Of a DNA stretch of 64,000 nucleotides, positions 34,501 through 42,642 are shown in pieces. The notes below the pieces were generated by a model, which did not search any database, was not told the DNA's origin, and saw nothing but the letters and a program-made list of their open reading frames with translations. Every line of letters starts with the position of its first letter. Within the stretch, counting starts at the first letter, position 1. This stretch comes from Antedon mediterranea (Eukaryota; Echinodermata; Crinoidea; Comatulida; Antedonidae). Position numbers and translations under genes: made by a program. The stretch lies in NCBI RefSeq assembly GCF_964355755.1, contig NC_092671.1, forward strand, positions 24,862,070-24,926,069, written 5' to 3'.

Positions 34501-35948
34501 ACCCTCTGGTTCCTTCAATCTTACAGTATTCAGTCTTATTATTTCAATCTTATTTTTAAAACTTATTTTAGAATGTATTGGAAATTGACCAATAAAGTAC
34601 CAGAATGATTTTGACAGACCAATTTTTTTTTTTTTTTTTGCACCTTTAAAATTGATCTTTTTGCATGATTTGCTTCATTTCTTTGCTACTCCTTATAATA
34701 ACTGTACATACAGCATATCATTTAAAGATCAAATCAATCAAATCAGACTATTAGTATTATTCAGGCCATTTTGCAGTTTTGATAAAGTTATTCACTTCCA
34801 TATTAGAAAAAAATTACAAAAGTAATATTTTCACTTAAGAAAACAAAACAAATTGATACCAGTTCTCGACTTTTACTATATATAGTGTACTAATGTAGGC
34901 CTAGATCTAGGCCTATGTCTAGCCTTAGACTAGTGCCTCAAGTACTAAAGGTCTATATTAATTACATAATAACTGATTGGTCAATTATGCATCATTTGGA
35001 ACTAGCCCCTTCTAACGAAAAAAAAGTCTAAGGGTGATAATTAACATGCTTTAATATGCACGTTTAACTCTCTGTAAACATTTTGACTTTGTTAACTGAT
35101 CGTGTTCGGAAACCAATGTAGCCTTGTTAAAAATAGAGCAATTTATTTTTCAACTCCTGAAATATATTTTGACCATCCAACAACCATATTAACATTCATT
35201 ATTTGTATAACTGTATTAATCAATCCTCCATGCTTCCCTCTGTGCTCCCTGCTTTAAATAGTACTGTAGAGTAGGTAGTAGTTAGGCCGGGTTCGTTAGG
35301 CCTAGTAGCTGGTGTGTAATGTCTGAGTGTGGAATGTCATTCTTTCTCAATAAAACAAAAAAATATTGTGTACATTGAAAAGTTAAGTAGCATTAATCTA
35401 TGGCAACTTTATGTCAATAGCTACCAGTACCAGATGTCTCTAGCTAGGCTATATAGTATATGTAGATTGCTACCTGTGAACCAGTACCACCAGAGTATTA
35501 CTATTAATATTAATAATTAATATTGCTGATTATGATTAAATAGGGCCTCTCTAGCCAGCCTAATCACTTTAATAACGCTATAAGCTAGCCTCAAGCCTAC
35601 ATTTCAAAAAGTCACTTCATGCCAGTTGTTTTAGGCCCAACTAGCCCTAGGCCCTACTGCATGACTATATTTGCATGTGTTTGTGTACAACATGACCTAA
35701 AAAGTAGCCCTTTGTTTTGCTTCTCAGCCGCATCACATGGTACTCTTAGAGGCCTCGCCTTGTCTCTAGCCAGTGTAGTAGGCTAGGCCTAGCTTTAATG
35801 TCTTATTACTGGTCACATGTCAGTTAAATTATCGTTTATATCGTCACCTTAATTTGTTGTGAAATGTATATCCTTTGCCCAGGTGTTTGACGTTTTCATT
35901 TAGTTCCCTAACAACACGAAAAACGTTCTTATTAGTTGTTTTCAACAT
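4446..35948 (-). CDS. PITRM1: PITRM1 (presequence protease, M16C metallopeptidase), N-terminal 400 codons in ten exons
   Basis: This is the mitochondrial matrix peptidase that degrades cleaved presequences and other short peptides. Ten minus-strand exons were read (35848-35948, 33762-33885, 33017-33123, 31628-31779, 23885-23999, 21778-21874, 20888-21048, 5795-5921, 5056-5144, 4446-4574). All have GT..AG borders and phases that link without a frame break. Exon 4 carries the inverted zinc motif HILEH followed by '[13 protein letters not shown]'; exon 6 carries 'YNEMKG', whose Glu is the third zinc ligand in this family. The N-terminus is rich in Lys/Arg/Asn with no acidic cluster, as expected for a mitochondrial targeting sequence. 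Vertebrate PITRM1 is about 1,040 residues, so roughly 60% is missing, presumably beyond the left edge. Exon 6 begins 'RQEGWRLE' where the family usually has Trp-Gln, a mild substitution at a splice-split codon. Identification is from family knowledge; the exon borders are read directly. Confidence 0.93.
5056..5144 (-). CDS. PITRM1: PITRM1 coding exon 9
   Basis: The exon encodes '[19 protein letters not shown]' followed by '[10 protein letters not shown]'. This is the conserved strand that precedes the second half of the N-terminal M16 domain ('[14 protein letters not shown]' in vertebrates). It starts at phase 0 after TGTGTAG and ends at phase 2 before GTGAGA. Confidence 0.9.
5365..5560 (+). 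repeat. tRNA-derived SINE copy
   Basis: The left part has an A-box-like TGGTGCAGTGTGTTGG and, about 40 bases on, a B-box-like GGTGCCCGAATCCT. It is followed by a conserved-looking CTCTCCACCCAAGTGCACCAATGGGTA body, resembling tRNA-headed SINEs of sea urchins and other deuterostomes. It lies in the intron between PITRM1 exons 8 and 9, opposite to the gene. The family assignment is from memory. Confidence 0.5.
5795..5921 (-). CDS. PITRM1: PITRM1 coding exon 8
   Basis: The exon encodes '[20 protein letters not shown]' and continues to 'PDEPRWTEP'. This corresponds to the FFTYGNFPLE segment of vertebrate PITRM1. The first base completes an Arg codon split with exon 7 (AG|A), and the exon ends at phase 0 before GTAAGA. 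The intron upstream is 15 kb. Confidence 0.92.
7596..7750. repeat. Dispersed repeat, copy A (partner at 45013-45150)
   Basis: The segment from TATGACATCAT through CACTGAACAAGTGCT, TTTGCCAGTCG and AAAATGACGTAATAGGGTAGCA is shared, in the same order and orientation, with 45013-45150 inside ULK4 intron 1. The copies are diverged, with small indels. No ends or ORF could be defined, so the class is unknown. Confidence 0.6.
8744..8871. repeat. 64-bp tandem duplication (two copies)
   Basis: Two adjacent copies begin AATGTTTGTCTTTAGTGTAAG (8744 and 8808) and end in a CCTAGGC motif. They differ at several positions. They are intronic and no function is evident. Confidence 0.75.
11641..11904. mobile_element. 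MITE with a tRNA-like core
   Basis: The left end (GGTCAGATTTTTTGCCCTAC, 11641) and right end (GGGCAAACATCTGACC, to 11904) are inverted repeats. The pairing continues inward with TCTGACATAAT..GTACTT and GTACATTGAGAATACTTG on both sides. The core (11729-11799), read on the minus strand, has a TGGTCTAGAGG A-box and a GGTTTGAGTCCC B-box at tRNA spacing, ending CCCAACCA. It is about 264 bp with no ORF, and lies in PITRM1 intron 7. Confidence 0.6.
12541..12864. mobile_element. Palindromic MITE flanked by TA
   Basis: The ends are TTAGGGATGTACATATG and its reverse complement CATATGTACATCCCTAA, each flanked by TA as for Tc1/mariner-type insertion. Inner arms pair over TGCTGTGACGTCAC and TTTTGCGATGCAC, so most of the ~324 bp can fold into one long hairpin. 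No ORF. Confidence 0.7.
13745..13935 (+). repeat. Left subterminal array of the 15-bp unit
   Basis: About twelve 15-bp units vary between CAAGTCGGCCCC and CAACTCGGCCTC. Because 15 is a multiple of three, the array reads as an open frame with a five-residue period. This is a by-product of the repeat, not a gene. Confidence 0.85.
14523..14655. repeat. 69-bp tandem duplication inside the 13741-15789 element
   Basis: Two copies of a unit starting TAATCTAAAACACACTGAAG (14523 and 14592) sit head to tail and differ by a few bases. No function is evident. Confidence 0.8.
15615..15789 (-). repeat. Right subterminal array of the 15-bp unit
   Basis: About eleven units of the same 15-mer run in reverse orientation (GGCCGAGTTGACGTG-type) and end at the right terminus TTGGATCGAAACC. 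Order and variants largely mirror the left array, including the odd GGCCGAGACGGTTTAGG unit next to the end. Confidence 0.85.
16017..16452. mobile_element. MITE with AGGAGGTTTCG ends, TA-flanked
   Basis: The left end AGGAGGTTTCG and right end CGAAACCTCCT are inverted, each bordered by TA. Inside, AAAACGGATACGTCACAC (left) pairs with a near copy on the right, after an extra ~20 bases on the left arm. No ORF matches a known family. Confidence 0.6.
18450..20202. mobile_element. Putative internally deleted DNA transposon with GCTCGCGCTAA ends
   Basis: The left end (TAGGCTCGCGCTAACC) and right end (TTAGCGCGAGCGTA) are inverted. Both carry repeated TTCGCC/GGCGAA boxes just inside, as hAT-like elements do. 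Around 18833-18912 one frame reads a short basic, Cys-containing stretch with '[11 protein letters not shown]', possibly the remnant of a zinc-finger N-terminus. No DDE domain remains, and the other ORFs (e.g. 19114-19419) match nothing I know. Confidence 0.45.
20543..20716. mobile_element. Short MITE with CTTTCACACAGA ends
   Basis: The inverted ends CTTTCACACAGATC..GACTTACGAC and GTCTTACAGCTCTGTGTGAAAG bracket about 170 bp with GGTAATATTACCGC-type inner repeats. A related stretch lies at 17300-17420 (ATTCACACAG..GGTAATATTACGG). No ORF. Confidence 0.5.
20888..21048 (-). CDS. PITRM1: PITRM1 coding exon 7
   Basis: The exon encodes a start '[20 protein letters not shown]', then '[20 protein letters not shown]' and 'HYHPSNA'. 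These are hallmark PITRM1 segments. It begins at phase 0 after CCTTTTAG and ends at phase 2 before GTAGGT. The stretch '[10 protein letters not shown]' is less like the vertebrate 'DNERIFSQHLQ' than the rest. Confidence 0.94.
21778..21874 (-). CDS. PITRM1: PITRM1 coding exon 6, with the third zinc ligand
   Basis: The exon encodes '[20 protein letters not shown]' then '[12 protein letters not shown]'. The Glu of YNEMKG is the third zinc ligand in M16C proteases. The first base completes Arg with exon 5. The donor is GTTAGT, GT-type but not the strongest form. Confidence 0.92.
21875..23884 (-). other. PITRM1 intron 5
   Basis: About 2 kb of A/T-rich intron between exons 5 and 6. I see no ORF with family resemblance and no well-formed mobile element. 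A short palindromic box, GTGATATCACTGTCA, lies near 22609. Confidence 0.7.
23885..23999 (-). CDS. PITRM1: PITRM1 coding exon 5
   Basis: The exon encodes '[20 protein letters not shown]' and then '[17 protein letters not shown]', almost the vertebrate 'SDYTLYPFSTQNPKDFQNLLSV' segment. Two bases complete the Gly codon begun in exon 4. Donor GTAAGC, acceptor ATTTCAG. Confidence 0.94.
24579..24596 (-). repeat. Helitron 3' hairpin
   Basis: The 8-bp stem ACCCGCCC/GGGCGGGT with a two-base loop lies seven bases before the terminal CTAG when read on the minus strand. This is the standard Helitron 3' terminator layout. Confidence 0.82.
24725..24933 (-). repeat. DIRS left inverted terminal repeat
   Basis: It is the reverse complement of 29742-29927 from GCTTACCTGGATAAACC inward, with a few mismatches. 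The outer 40 bases or so (ACCAACAGTGGTGTTGGTAG region) are specific to this end and recur only in the internal complementary region. Confidence 0.9.
24970..25066 (-). repeat. DIRS internal complementary region
   Basis: Bases 24970-25023 are the reverse complement of the left tip and 25021-25066 of the right tip; they meet at ..GGTTTGTGTA|GTCTATATCG. In DIRS replication models this region templates repair of the terminal sequences when the circular intermediate forms. It lies just downstream of the recombinase stop codon (25088). Confidence 0.9.
25088..26150 (-). CDS. DIRS tyrosine recombinase (open)
   Basis: This is the C-terminal ~350 residues of a long minus-strand frame (25088-27886). The N-terminal core-binding part includes '[20 protein letters not shown]'. 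The catalytic part shows the first Arg in '[11 protein letters not shown]', the His-x-x-Arg pair in '[11 protein letters not shown]', and the nucleophile Tyr in 'TSHYLSD'. The enzyme would integrate the circular DNA intermediate without target duplication. The true start is uncertain: in DIRS elements this ORF overlaps the end of the RT ORF in another frame, as here (the post-RNase-H frame ends at 26047). The catalytic residues look intact, so this domain may still be functional. Confidence 0.88.
26047..28007 (-). pseudogene. DIRS reverse transcriptase-RNase H polyprotein, frame-broken
   Basis: The N-terminal lead-in '[20 protein letters not shown]' is in one frame (from 28007) and the RT core, beginning '[13 protein letters not shown]', in another. 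The shift lies near 27890. RT motifs include '[16 protein letters not shown]', '[11 protein letters not shown]' and the catalytic 'FMYLDDWLI'. RNase H starts '[12 protein letters not shown]', then the sense passes to the next frame near 26870 ('[18 protein letters not shown]', '[11 protein letters not shown]'). A TGA near 26557 replaces an expected Trp after 'RPTE'. The frame then continues through '[13 protein letters not shown]' and '[13 protein letters not shown]' to 26047; this segment may be the MT-like region of DIRS elements, but no DPPY motif is seen. Some shifts could be programmed, but three defects together point to decay. Confidence 0.85.
28234..29437 (-). pseudogene. DIRS Gag-like ORF1, with a frame break
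   Basis: The ORF begins at 29437 with '[11 protein letters not shown]' and has paired CxxC motifs (ECVKCRG, CINCRTC, CDVCVRW), resembling the zinc-ribbon start of DIRS ORF1 proteins. This frame ends at 28820. The sense continues one base out of phase as '..[15 protein letters not shown]..' to 28234, ending in a basic stretch ('[12 protein letters not shown]'). The shift at about 28845 is either a lesion or a +1 recoding site. The gap 28010-28230 has no clear product; one frame there is basic and may be the true Gag tail. Confidence 0.72.
29742..29927 (-). repeat. DIRS right inverted terminal repeat
   Basis: It runs from AGAAATGATGCCGATGATAA to the tip ..GGCACGATATAGAC, pairing with the left repeat. 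The outer tip (GTAAGCTAGGCACGATATAG) differs from the left tip and is copied in the internal complementary region. In the minus-strand reading this end lies upstream of Gag and would contain the promoter. Confidence 0.9.
31205..31239 (-). repeat. (GACA)n microsatellite in the Helitron head
   Basis: About eight GACA units (GTCT on the minus strand) lie just inside the Helitron 5' end. This is a feature of several invertebrate mini-Helitron families. Confidence 0.85.
31628..31779 (-). CDS. PITRM1: PITRM1 coding exon 4, with the HxxEH zinc site
   Basis: The exon encodes '[20 protein letters not shown]' then '[20 protein letters not shown]' and '[10 protein letters not shown]'. HILEH is the inverted zinc-binding motif of M16 proteases: two His bind zinc and Glu is the general base. 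The cysteine in 'TLCGS' is the residue reported as redox-sensitive in PreP proteins. It enters at phase 2 (Ser split with exon 3) and leaves at phase 1 before GTAATA. Minus-strand code upstream of 31780 is intron. Confidence 0.97.
32173..32934. repeat. 58-bp minisatellite, 13 copies
   Basis: The unit begins ATATCCACACCTGCCATGTA and ends ACACAGTAGTCATTC. The first three copies are 60 bp, with CCATAGTACAG in place of CCATGTACAG. The remaining ten are 58 bp and nearly identical, with a few shared variants (GTGACTATG in copies 7 and 11, GTATAGTG in 10 and 11). It lies in the intron between PITRM1 exons 3 and 4. Confidence 0.95.
33017..33123 (-). CDS. PITRM1: PITRM1 coding exon 3
   Basis: The exon encodes '[20 protein letters not shown]' then '[15 protein letters not shown]', equal to the vertebrate 'VPELFLTAVKLTHD..TGA.YLHLAR' strand pair. 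It starts at phase 0 after TATTACAG and ends at phase 2 before GTAAAC. Confidence 0.95.
33486..33612 (-). repeat. SINE fragment related to the 58050-58410 copy
   Basis: It shares GACAGTGGCTGTGT, ACTAGTACACCGGGGTAA, CTCGAAAGATGTACTAGGTT and TGTACACTGGACCTAC with the SINE at 58150-58300, in the same orientation. The tRNA-like head seen in the other copy is missing here. It lies in the intron between PITRM1 exons 2 and 3. Confidence 0.75.
33762..33885 (-). CDS. PITRM1: PITRM1 coding exon 2
   Basis: The exon encodes '[20 protein letters not shown]' then '[20 protein letters not shown]'. 'GQQIHGFTV' matches the conserved 'GDKIHGFTV' at the start of the mature protease. The part before it is basic and hydroxylated, fitting a presequence and cleavage region. 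The first base completes Arg with exon 1; it ends at phase 0 before GTGAGT. Confidence 0.9.
35848..35948 (-). CDS. PITRM1: PITRM1 coding exon 1 (mitochondrial targeting sequence)
   Basis: ATG at 35948-35946 opens '[20 protein letters not shown]' and runs to '[10 protein letters not shown]', Arg being split with exon 2 at the donor GTGACG. The sequence can form a basic amphipathic helix, typical of a matrix-targeting peptide. This exon is poorly conserved in the family, so the choice rests on the open ATG, matching splice phase and composition. A longer 5' exon cannot be excluded. Confidence 0.7.
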
Positions 35949-38640
35949 TTTCAACAATACAAAATATACACACATGGGTTTTTGTTTTTAAGTTGTCCTA
36001 GCGCCCTCTCACGAGAGAAAACTTTTCTGGCTGCTACACACACACAGTATGCGCTGCATGCGTACAACAGCGCCCCGAGAAAACTTACCTGGCTGTAATA
36101 ATAGTGCGTATATTAAATAGCTGGTGTACTTTATTCACAACAAATAGTTAGCGTGCTGTTACTGGTAGCCTGTGAATATTAGAACAGTTTATATGAAAAT
36201 GGAAAAGAAAACATTAATAATTATGCGTTATACACCTCATTACTTAGCTTAATGCACAACGTATTGTTTGTATCTATCTGCATCATAAGAGACATTCCAC
36301 CTTCCTCATGATGTGGGTTAAGCAGGTTCTTTGTGTTTTTTCTGAATTATTAAAAATAATATATAAAACTAACAATCATGTTTGTTTTAATGCACCTGTA
36401 TTATTTGTGGAGGCGTCAATATATTTTGTTTCGTATGATTAATTTCGGTATTGTAAGCTCATTATTCATTCTGAAATGTGTAGGCCTATATTCCTTTTGA
36501 CTGATTATTTTGGATCACCATTACAAACATTTTTTCATCAAGTGAGAAGTGATTATTAATTAATGTATTAAAACGGTTGAAGTACTCGCTTCCTTGTATA
36601 AATCTCTTCCGTCGGTACGACAATGCATACTGGAAGTTAGATTAATAAGATAAGTTTCTAAATTCTAATTAATTATATTGTTCGTACCCTGCTGTTATGC
36701 TTCAATTAAAACATTCCATTTATTATTTATTGTATTTTAGTCAGTATAGAGTTGATTTAATTTATGTAATTATTACTTTCTATGGACCAGAGATTTAGGA
36801 TAAAAGATTTAATTGGAATTGGAATTACCAATAATTAATAAATATGTAATTTATTCAAGAACAAACATATTCAACATTTCGAGAGTGAAATATATTATAG
36901 GTCTAAACTAAACAACATAAATTGAAAACAAAGTATATTAAAACAACGCCTAACTTTCAAACATTCATAACATTCAACGAATAAAACATCCATTGCATTA
37001 TACAAAGTAGTAAAGTGTTTTTGTTAGAGTGTTTGTTAGACACTGTCCACGTATTTGTAAGTGGTTAGCTGGTATATCAGTTTACGGCGTTGCAAATTAA
37101 ATTCGTGAGTTTAACATAGCAATCGTAAAGTATAACGGAATTGGCAAATGAGCAAAATTGTAATTGAACAAACCAATGGTGGTGGATACGGGATTTAAAA
37201 GGGGACGCTGGGCCACGCTCAAACGTTGTAGGCCTGGGAAATTAACATAATATAACCCGTTCCATCTAGAAAGGGGCGTTTATCACTCGCCTACGAAAGT
37301 AGTTTCAGTGTCCAACATCCACTGGCAGGCTTTTATTTCTTTGCATACGATATATATTTCAAACGAAGCTATTTATTGTTTTTCGATTTAAAATGTTTGT
37401 ATTAATAACGAAAATAATCTAATAAGTGATTTTAATTTTTAAACATCATTGGTTTACTGTTGTCGGGTAATGAGATGCCTCGTCGACGTGGTAATTTAGA
37501 TACAATATATATATATTTTATGGTAATATTAATTACGGCGGTGTGTATAAACTGTACAGACACTCCGTAAAACTGTGGAAATATCACATTGTTTGACGTG
37601 GACGAACGTACTGTAATTAAAGTCATTTGCTTTATCCAACGAGCTGAACACACGTAGTACGTCACTAACGCAATTCATTCCACTCAATAATTTTTTTATG
37701 AATTTACCGAAAACTTAAAAAAGTTACTCTTCCTTATGAAAATTGCAAAGATAATCATGACTTACCATGCTGTCCAATCCAATCAAGTAACATGCCTTGG
37801 TTAAAATAACATTTTCGTTTATAAAATATAAAGATTTTTTTAGAAATTTTGAATTCACCACGATTCGTTTTGTTCTTTACGATTTCAAGCCACCAGCCAC
37901 CTCAGCTGAGCTGAGGGAAGTCGCACTCTACTCTCAAACATTGTTTTCCCTTCTCGCTTACCCTGAAGTCATTATTGCTGCTCTTCTTGATCATATTTGA
38001 GTATCTATATCAAGATAACAATTTTGTATTTCATGTAAATTAATGAATAGATATATATATATACTATCCTAGGGTGGGAAAATGCAAGATTTACCAAACA
38101 AGTGTCAAAATATTATCATAATATTTGAAAAATATTATCTATGTTTTCATATCTATCTAAAATAGCTCAAAATTATAGCGACAGACTAGGCCTAAGAGAG
38201 TCGCATTTAAATTGGAGATTGTCACTGTTAGACCACAATTACTTTGATAATTTTTTTAATTAATATATTGAACAAATTTGGCACAAACAATTAAAGTCTA
38301 TTTATACCACAAATAAGCTATAATTACCATGGTTTATTAATAACTTATTAATGCAGGCCAGACAATGCTCTTGAAATCTAATTCACTTTTCAGCAGTTTT
38401 TAAGAGTTATTTGTCACACAATCCCAAATGATACTATTCACACGGGTGTAGTGCTTCTGTAAAACACAACTTTCGAATTAAGAAAGTTAGGTCAATTCAG
38501 TTAAAATCAAAAGCACAGAACTGCTAATTATGAGAGTTATTTTGATGCACTATATAACACATAAACAGGAACTAGACCCTTTCACATCCTATCGCGGAAT
38601 TATCCAATCAGTGGATCGCTTTACTTTTCTTCCGCCGCAC
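35949..38640. other. Intergenic region between PITRM1 and the cysteine-rich gene
   Basis: It should contain the PITRM1 promoter (minus strand, just above 35948) and upstream sequence of the plus-strand gene at 38756. I see no TATA element suited to PITRM1. Short repeated motifs (AGCGCCC..GAGAAAACTT..CTGGCTG, at 36000 and 36067) and TATATA runs are present. No convincing ORF: those at 37432-37665 and 37797-38000 lack conservation. Confidence 0.6.
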
Positions 38641-38646
38641 GATAGC

Positions 38647-38654
38647 TATAAAAG
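38647..38654 (+). promoter_or_regulatory. TATA box of the cysteine-rich secreted gene
   Basis: TATAAAAG stands 102 bases upstream of the ATG at 38756. A start site 25-32 bases downstream (about 38677) would give an 80-base leader without an upstream ATG. The surrounding CGC-containing stretch (38586-38670) is richer in G+C than its flanks. Confidence 0.7.
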
Positions 38655-38755
38655 ACGCTCGCTTCGCAGATTAGATTTAAAGCAGAGTTGAACGGAATAG
38701 TAGTAGTTCATATCGAACAGTTACATTTGTTGCAAATTCAAAAATATAAATAATA

Positions 38756-39391
38756 ATGGCATCGGTTATTACAACTGCTGTCTTAGTTTCGGTATTGACT
38801 TTTGTGTTACAAATTGTTAGCAGCATTCCAGTTGAAATAAATGGTAGCGGAGATGTGGACATACAACTTTTGGGTGAAATCACAACATCACAGCACACAT
38901 TCCAGAGGGGTAAAAGAGCAATGAAAGTTGTAAGTATTTATTTTTAATATACTTCAATTCTAAACCTGTATTTCTTGATTGACATAAATTTATTTTGCTA
39001 ACTGAACTTTTACATACAATACAAATAATCTAAAATAACAAGTGATATAATGTGATAGTTACCGAATAACATTCTAAACATTGATCATTCAAATACTAAA
39101 TTTTCATTTTATTTATTTTTTCAGAGTGGTAGCCAATCGTGTTCATCTCATAACCAATGTAATCGAGGTCAATGCTGTGCCTTCAGCTTTGGTCGAAAAA
39201 TTTGCAAAGATTCGCAAAAAACGCGAAAGTTAGGAGAAACATGTTCTATTTTTGATGTACACAAATATTTGGATTTAAACGACTTAACGAGATCTTTCAC
39301 AACTTGTCCGTTGGTATGCAGGAAAGGACTTAGATGCAGAGCAACGCAAGGCAAATCACGAAAAAGGATAGCAGTGTGCAGCAGGAGATAG
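38756..39391 (+). CDS. Secreted ten-cysteine protein, Dickkopf/prokineticin-like (colipase fold)
   Basis: Two exons (38756-38929 and 39125-39391) join at phase 0 and encode 146 residues. The donor is GTAAGT and the acceptor a T-rich tract ending TTTTTTCAG. Residues 1-23 form a signal peptide ('VLVSVLTFVLQIVSS'). A dibasic GKR at about 53 suggests propeptide cleavage. Exon 2 carries ten cysteines in the order C-x5-C-x4-CC-x8-C.. then C, C-x3-C, C, C, with 'CNRGQCCAFSFGRKICK', 'LGETC' and 'CRKGLRC'. This is the pattern of the Dickkopf C-terminal and prokineticin domains. Family members usually have C-x-C where this protein has C-x3-C ('CPLVC'). Dickkopfs bind LRP5/6 and prokineticins bind GPCRs; which applies here, if either, is unknown. 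There is no N-terminal Dickkopf cysteine domain. The gene lies alone between PITRM1 and ULK4. Confidence 0.85.
38930..39124 (+). other. Intron of the cysteine-rich secreted gene
   Basis: A 195-base phase-0 intron (GTAAGT..TTTTTTCAG) separates the signal/pro-region exon from the cysteine-domain exon, a common layout for secreted peptide genes. Confidence 0.85.
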
Positions 39392-40200
39392 ATGGAAGAG
39401 GCGGTATCCTTACAGATCGTAGAGTCTATCGACGAAAAAGTTTTCCTTCCTGTCACCGAACCTCTTAGCTTGAGTACGAGGGTTTATTCACTATCTAAGA
39501 ACCACAAGCTGTTAAGTGTACTCTCAAGTTTGATGGCTATTATGGGAAGTCCACTACCGTCCTTCAATTGCTGCAGCTGATGAAACCCCACGCTTTAACG
39601 TTGCCAAGTGATTTTAATTTCAACAGACATTACATAATATGATTTTGCTGTTTTTCCAGGCTTCCGTTTTGTTCAGCGTCGGTTTCACGTGGAACCAATG
39701 ATTGAGACGGTATTAGTGACATTGTGTTCTACACGAAATCCAAACATAATTGCATTATGCAATGCTGGGATATGCTGTAATATCATTAAAAAAAACTCCT
39801 GGCATAGATTTTTGTCAACGCATGTTATTGTAAATCTTGTTCGGTCAAATGAATATAATTTACATACATTCGAAAGTGACTCAATGACAATGTGAGTACT
39901 ATTACGCGTGTCAGTTAAGTACATCTTTTAATAGTACGCTTAGGCGTATTGCGCGTAAAAGTATTTTAATGAGTCACGTTAGGATTTAAATATTATTTTT
40001 ATAATACAAACGATTGGTATTGTCCAATATTGAAGATGCAAAGATGTATCTTAACTTGTGATATTATTTGTGCAGGCCTATATTGTAAACTAAGTTTGTT
40101 GTAAGAATGATCTTGGTATTAACTCTATAAATAACTAATTAATCATATAATAATAGTATTAGGGCCTGTAAACAGAACATCTCATTGACAATGTCTAATT

Positions 40201-40206
40201 AATAAA
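40201..40206 (+). terminator. Candidate polyadenylation signal
   Basis: AATAAA lies 810 bases after the stop codon of the cysteine-rich gene. A second AATAAA at 40676-40681 is equally possible. Transcript data would be needed to choose. Confidence 0.35.
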
Positions 40207-41544
40207 CACAATTTTGCGCCGTTTGTTCATAATATCGATATTTCGTTATAATATAGTATACCGATGATTATAATGCTTTAACGATCTATTATAAAATGTT
40301 TTGTAGACGTATACAACGATTTACGCCAGCTTAAAAATAATACGTAAAATATAAGAGAACTCAACGCAAACAGGTTGGAGGGATATAAATATTATAAGAA
40401 TGTATTTTCTGTCTATTATCTCGCTAATAAGGATTATGAAATAATGCAAGACTGTTTGAAAATCGCAAATTATCCCTTCTGTGAATTTAATTTAAATTAA
40501 TTCATCTTTTTTTCAAAAGATACCTTGTCATTCGAAAAAAAGGTTCAATATCCACAAACACTGAAAAAGTGGAAATGTTATGTTGAAAGTGGAATTAAGT
40601 GTGTTTAGTTATGTATTTATGGTAAATTATTTATTTAAAGTGATGTACAGTATAATATATAAATTGTTATTTATTAATAAAATGAATATTTGAATGAAAT
40701 AGTATTTGTGTCAGAACGTTTCTTGAACAGAATGCGTCTATAGTACAGATATCCCGCAGACAGACAGACATACATACACATACATATGGGATCCTCCTCT
40801 TCTACGTCGCAGAACTGGAATCGAAAACCTATTCAACACCAAATAGCCTACTAAGGTGTTTGTTAAGAATTTTCTTCGATTGTGTAACATGACTAACCTT
40901 AAATGTGAGTTCATTTTTGGTGGTACTAAACGGTAATGTTGGTTTGTGAAGCCAACTTAACTGGGTAAATGGTGAAAGCTACCAAACTATTTTTATGTAA
41001 ATTGAGAACTAGATACATAAAAATATAATTTTGTTAACTGAAAAAGTTAGAAGAAAGATGTCGACTGCCCACATTTCATACAAATCAATATGTAAGTAAA
41101 GTATAAATTATAAATTGTAATATTGTAAGATTTCGTCGTTTCATTTATCCAATTGACCAGAGAGCGATATCAACACAAACATACACAACATAAAAATGAA
41201 AAATTCTGGGGAAAATACATCGCTGTAACTCAATGAGTTAGCTAACTCTGTACTATCTATAACCATTAATCATTTATTCTCTGATTAATACGTAATAATA
41301 GCAATGAAGCAATTGTAATGCGAGAAACAGATTTTAAATAAGAACGTAAATGAACCTTGTCGTCATCATTGTCTGTAGGCGCACAGGTTTACGCCAACAA
41401 CCAATACTTAAGTGCAAATGAATGCGAATAAACTAATGTACTTATAACATAATGAGGACAAGGTAATTCGCTTTTTTTTTTTATTATATGATAAATACAA
41501 AATTCAAGGTTGCTTCCGATCGTTCGTCATCATAAAACCCTCAT

Positions 41545-41600
41545 TGTGGCAGAGTGGTAAAGCATGATACGAACAAAAGTTCGGGGTTCGTTGAATGTCG
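41545..41600 (+). repeat. tRNA-like SINE head
   Basis: TGGCAGAGTGGTAAAGCA (A-box-like) is followed at tRNA spacing by GGGGTTCGTTGAATG (B-box-like). It does not fold into a full tRNA and no CCA-side stem partner is present. It is probably the 5' end of a truncated SINE. Confidence 0.4.
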
Positions 41601-42642
41601 CACTTCGCCTGGCCTTTTCCATGTCAACATTTTCTATCTTTTTCACTTTATGAAATTATTATATATATATGTGACAATAAATATGCATATAAAATCATTG
41701 TGGGTGTAAAAGTATCGTTTTATTATCATAATTTTAAAAGCAAATTAATATTTTTGATCTTTTATAATACTTTACTACGATTTAATCTTTGATGATGATG
41801 AAACTTTTGTTGAATATCCAAAACAGTTTTCTGTAATATAAAAGTTGGAAGCCGGACCTGTCCACTGCTGACTTGTGTTTTGATTTGATCATGACTTTGT
41901 TTTAAATACCGTTCGAGAAATACTAATAAACTAAAAACTACTGTTGTCTCTTTATCATCTGATAGGCTACACTCTGCACATTATGTTTAAGCTTAGCACA
42001 TTTAAAACGGTGACATTCTAAAAATTTAATACAAATTAAATTAATAGACCTCGAAGTCTCGTAATTAAGTTAACAACGAATTGAACTATAGCCTAATCAT
42101 CGTCACTATACCCGAACGCCACTTCTCTGCCGCCGTTTACCATCGCATCGTCATACGTCAGTCATCATGAAGGGTTTCTAAAAATGCTATTATATTAAAT
42201 AAGAGATGTATCGTCAATGACGGTCATGCCCTTTATCATTTTTATTCCGACAACATAAATGACATCTTCTTTTCAAACAACAACATCTATAATTAATGAA
42301 ATCTAACTTCTGAAACTCGGTTCGCGTACCAAGCTTTTCATTAGTACACGTTTCATCTGTATGATGTTATTATAATTTATATACCTTGTAATGAAAATAT
42401 AATAATACTACCAAATATGCATTATTCATTTTCTTAATTGTTATCCTGTAGAGAAAAAGAAAGACATTCAGAAAACTGATTGGCTAAAACAAAAGTACAA
42501 AATGCTAAATAATTTGATTGTATAGCCATATTTTTTACATTATACAGTAGTATCTAAATATTTAATTTATTTTGAAACTGTAAACGTAAATAATAAACTG
42601 ACTGTTCAATATCAATAAAAGATCGTAGATAATAAGCCTACT

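Noticed and set aside
37797-38000. 67-codon ORF near the intergenic region upstream of the cysteine-rich gene
   Set aside because: The N-terminal half is A/T-rich filler and there is no conserved motif; the antisense strand is equally open.
39392-39895. ORFs just downstream of the cysteine-rich gene
   Set aside because: They lie in its probable 3' untranslated region, overlap on both strands and show no conserved motif.
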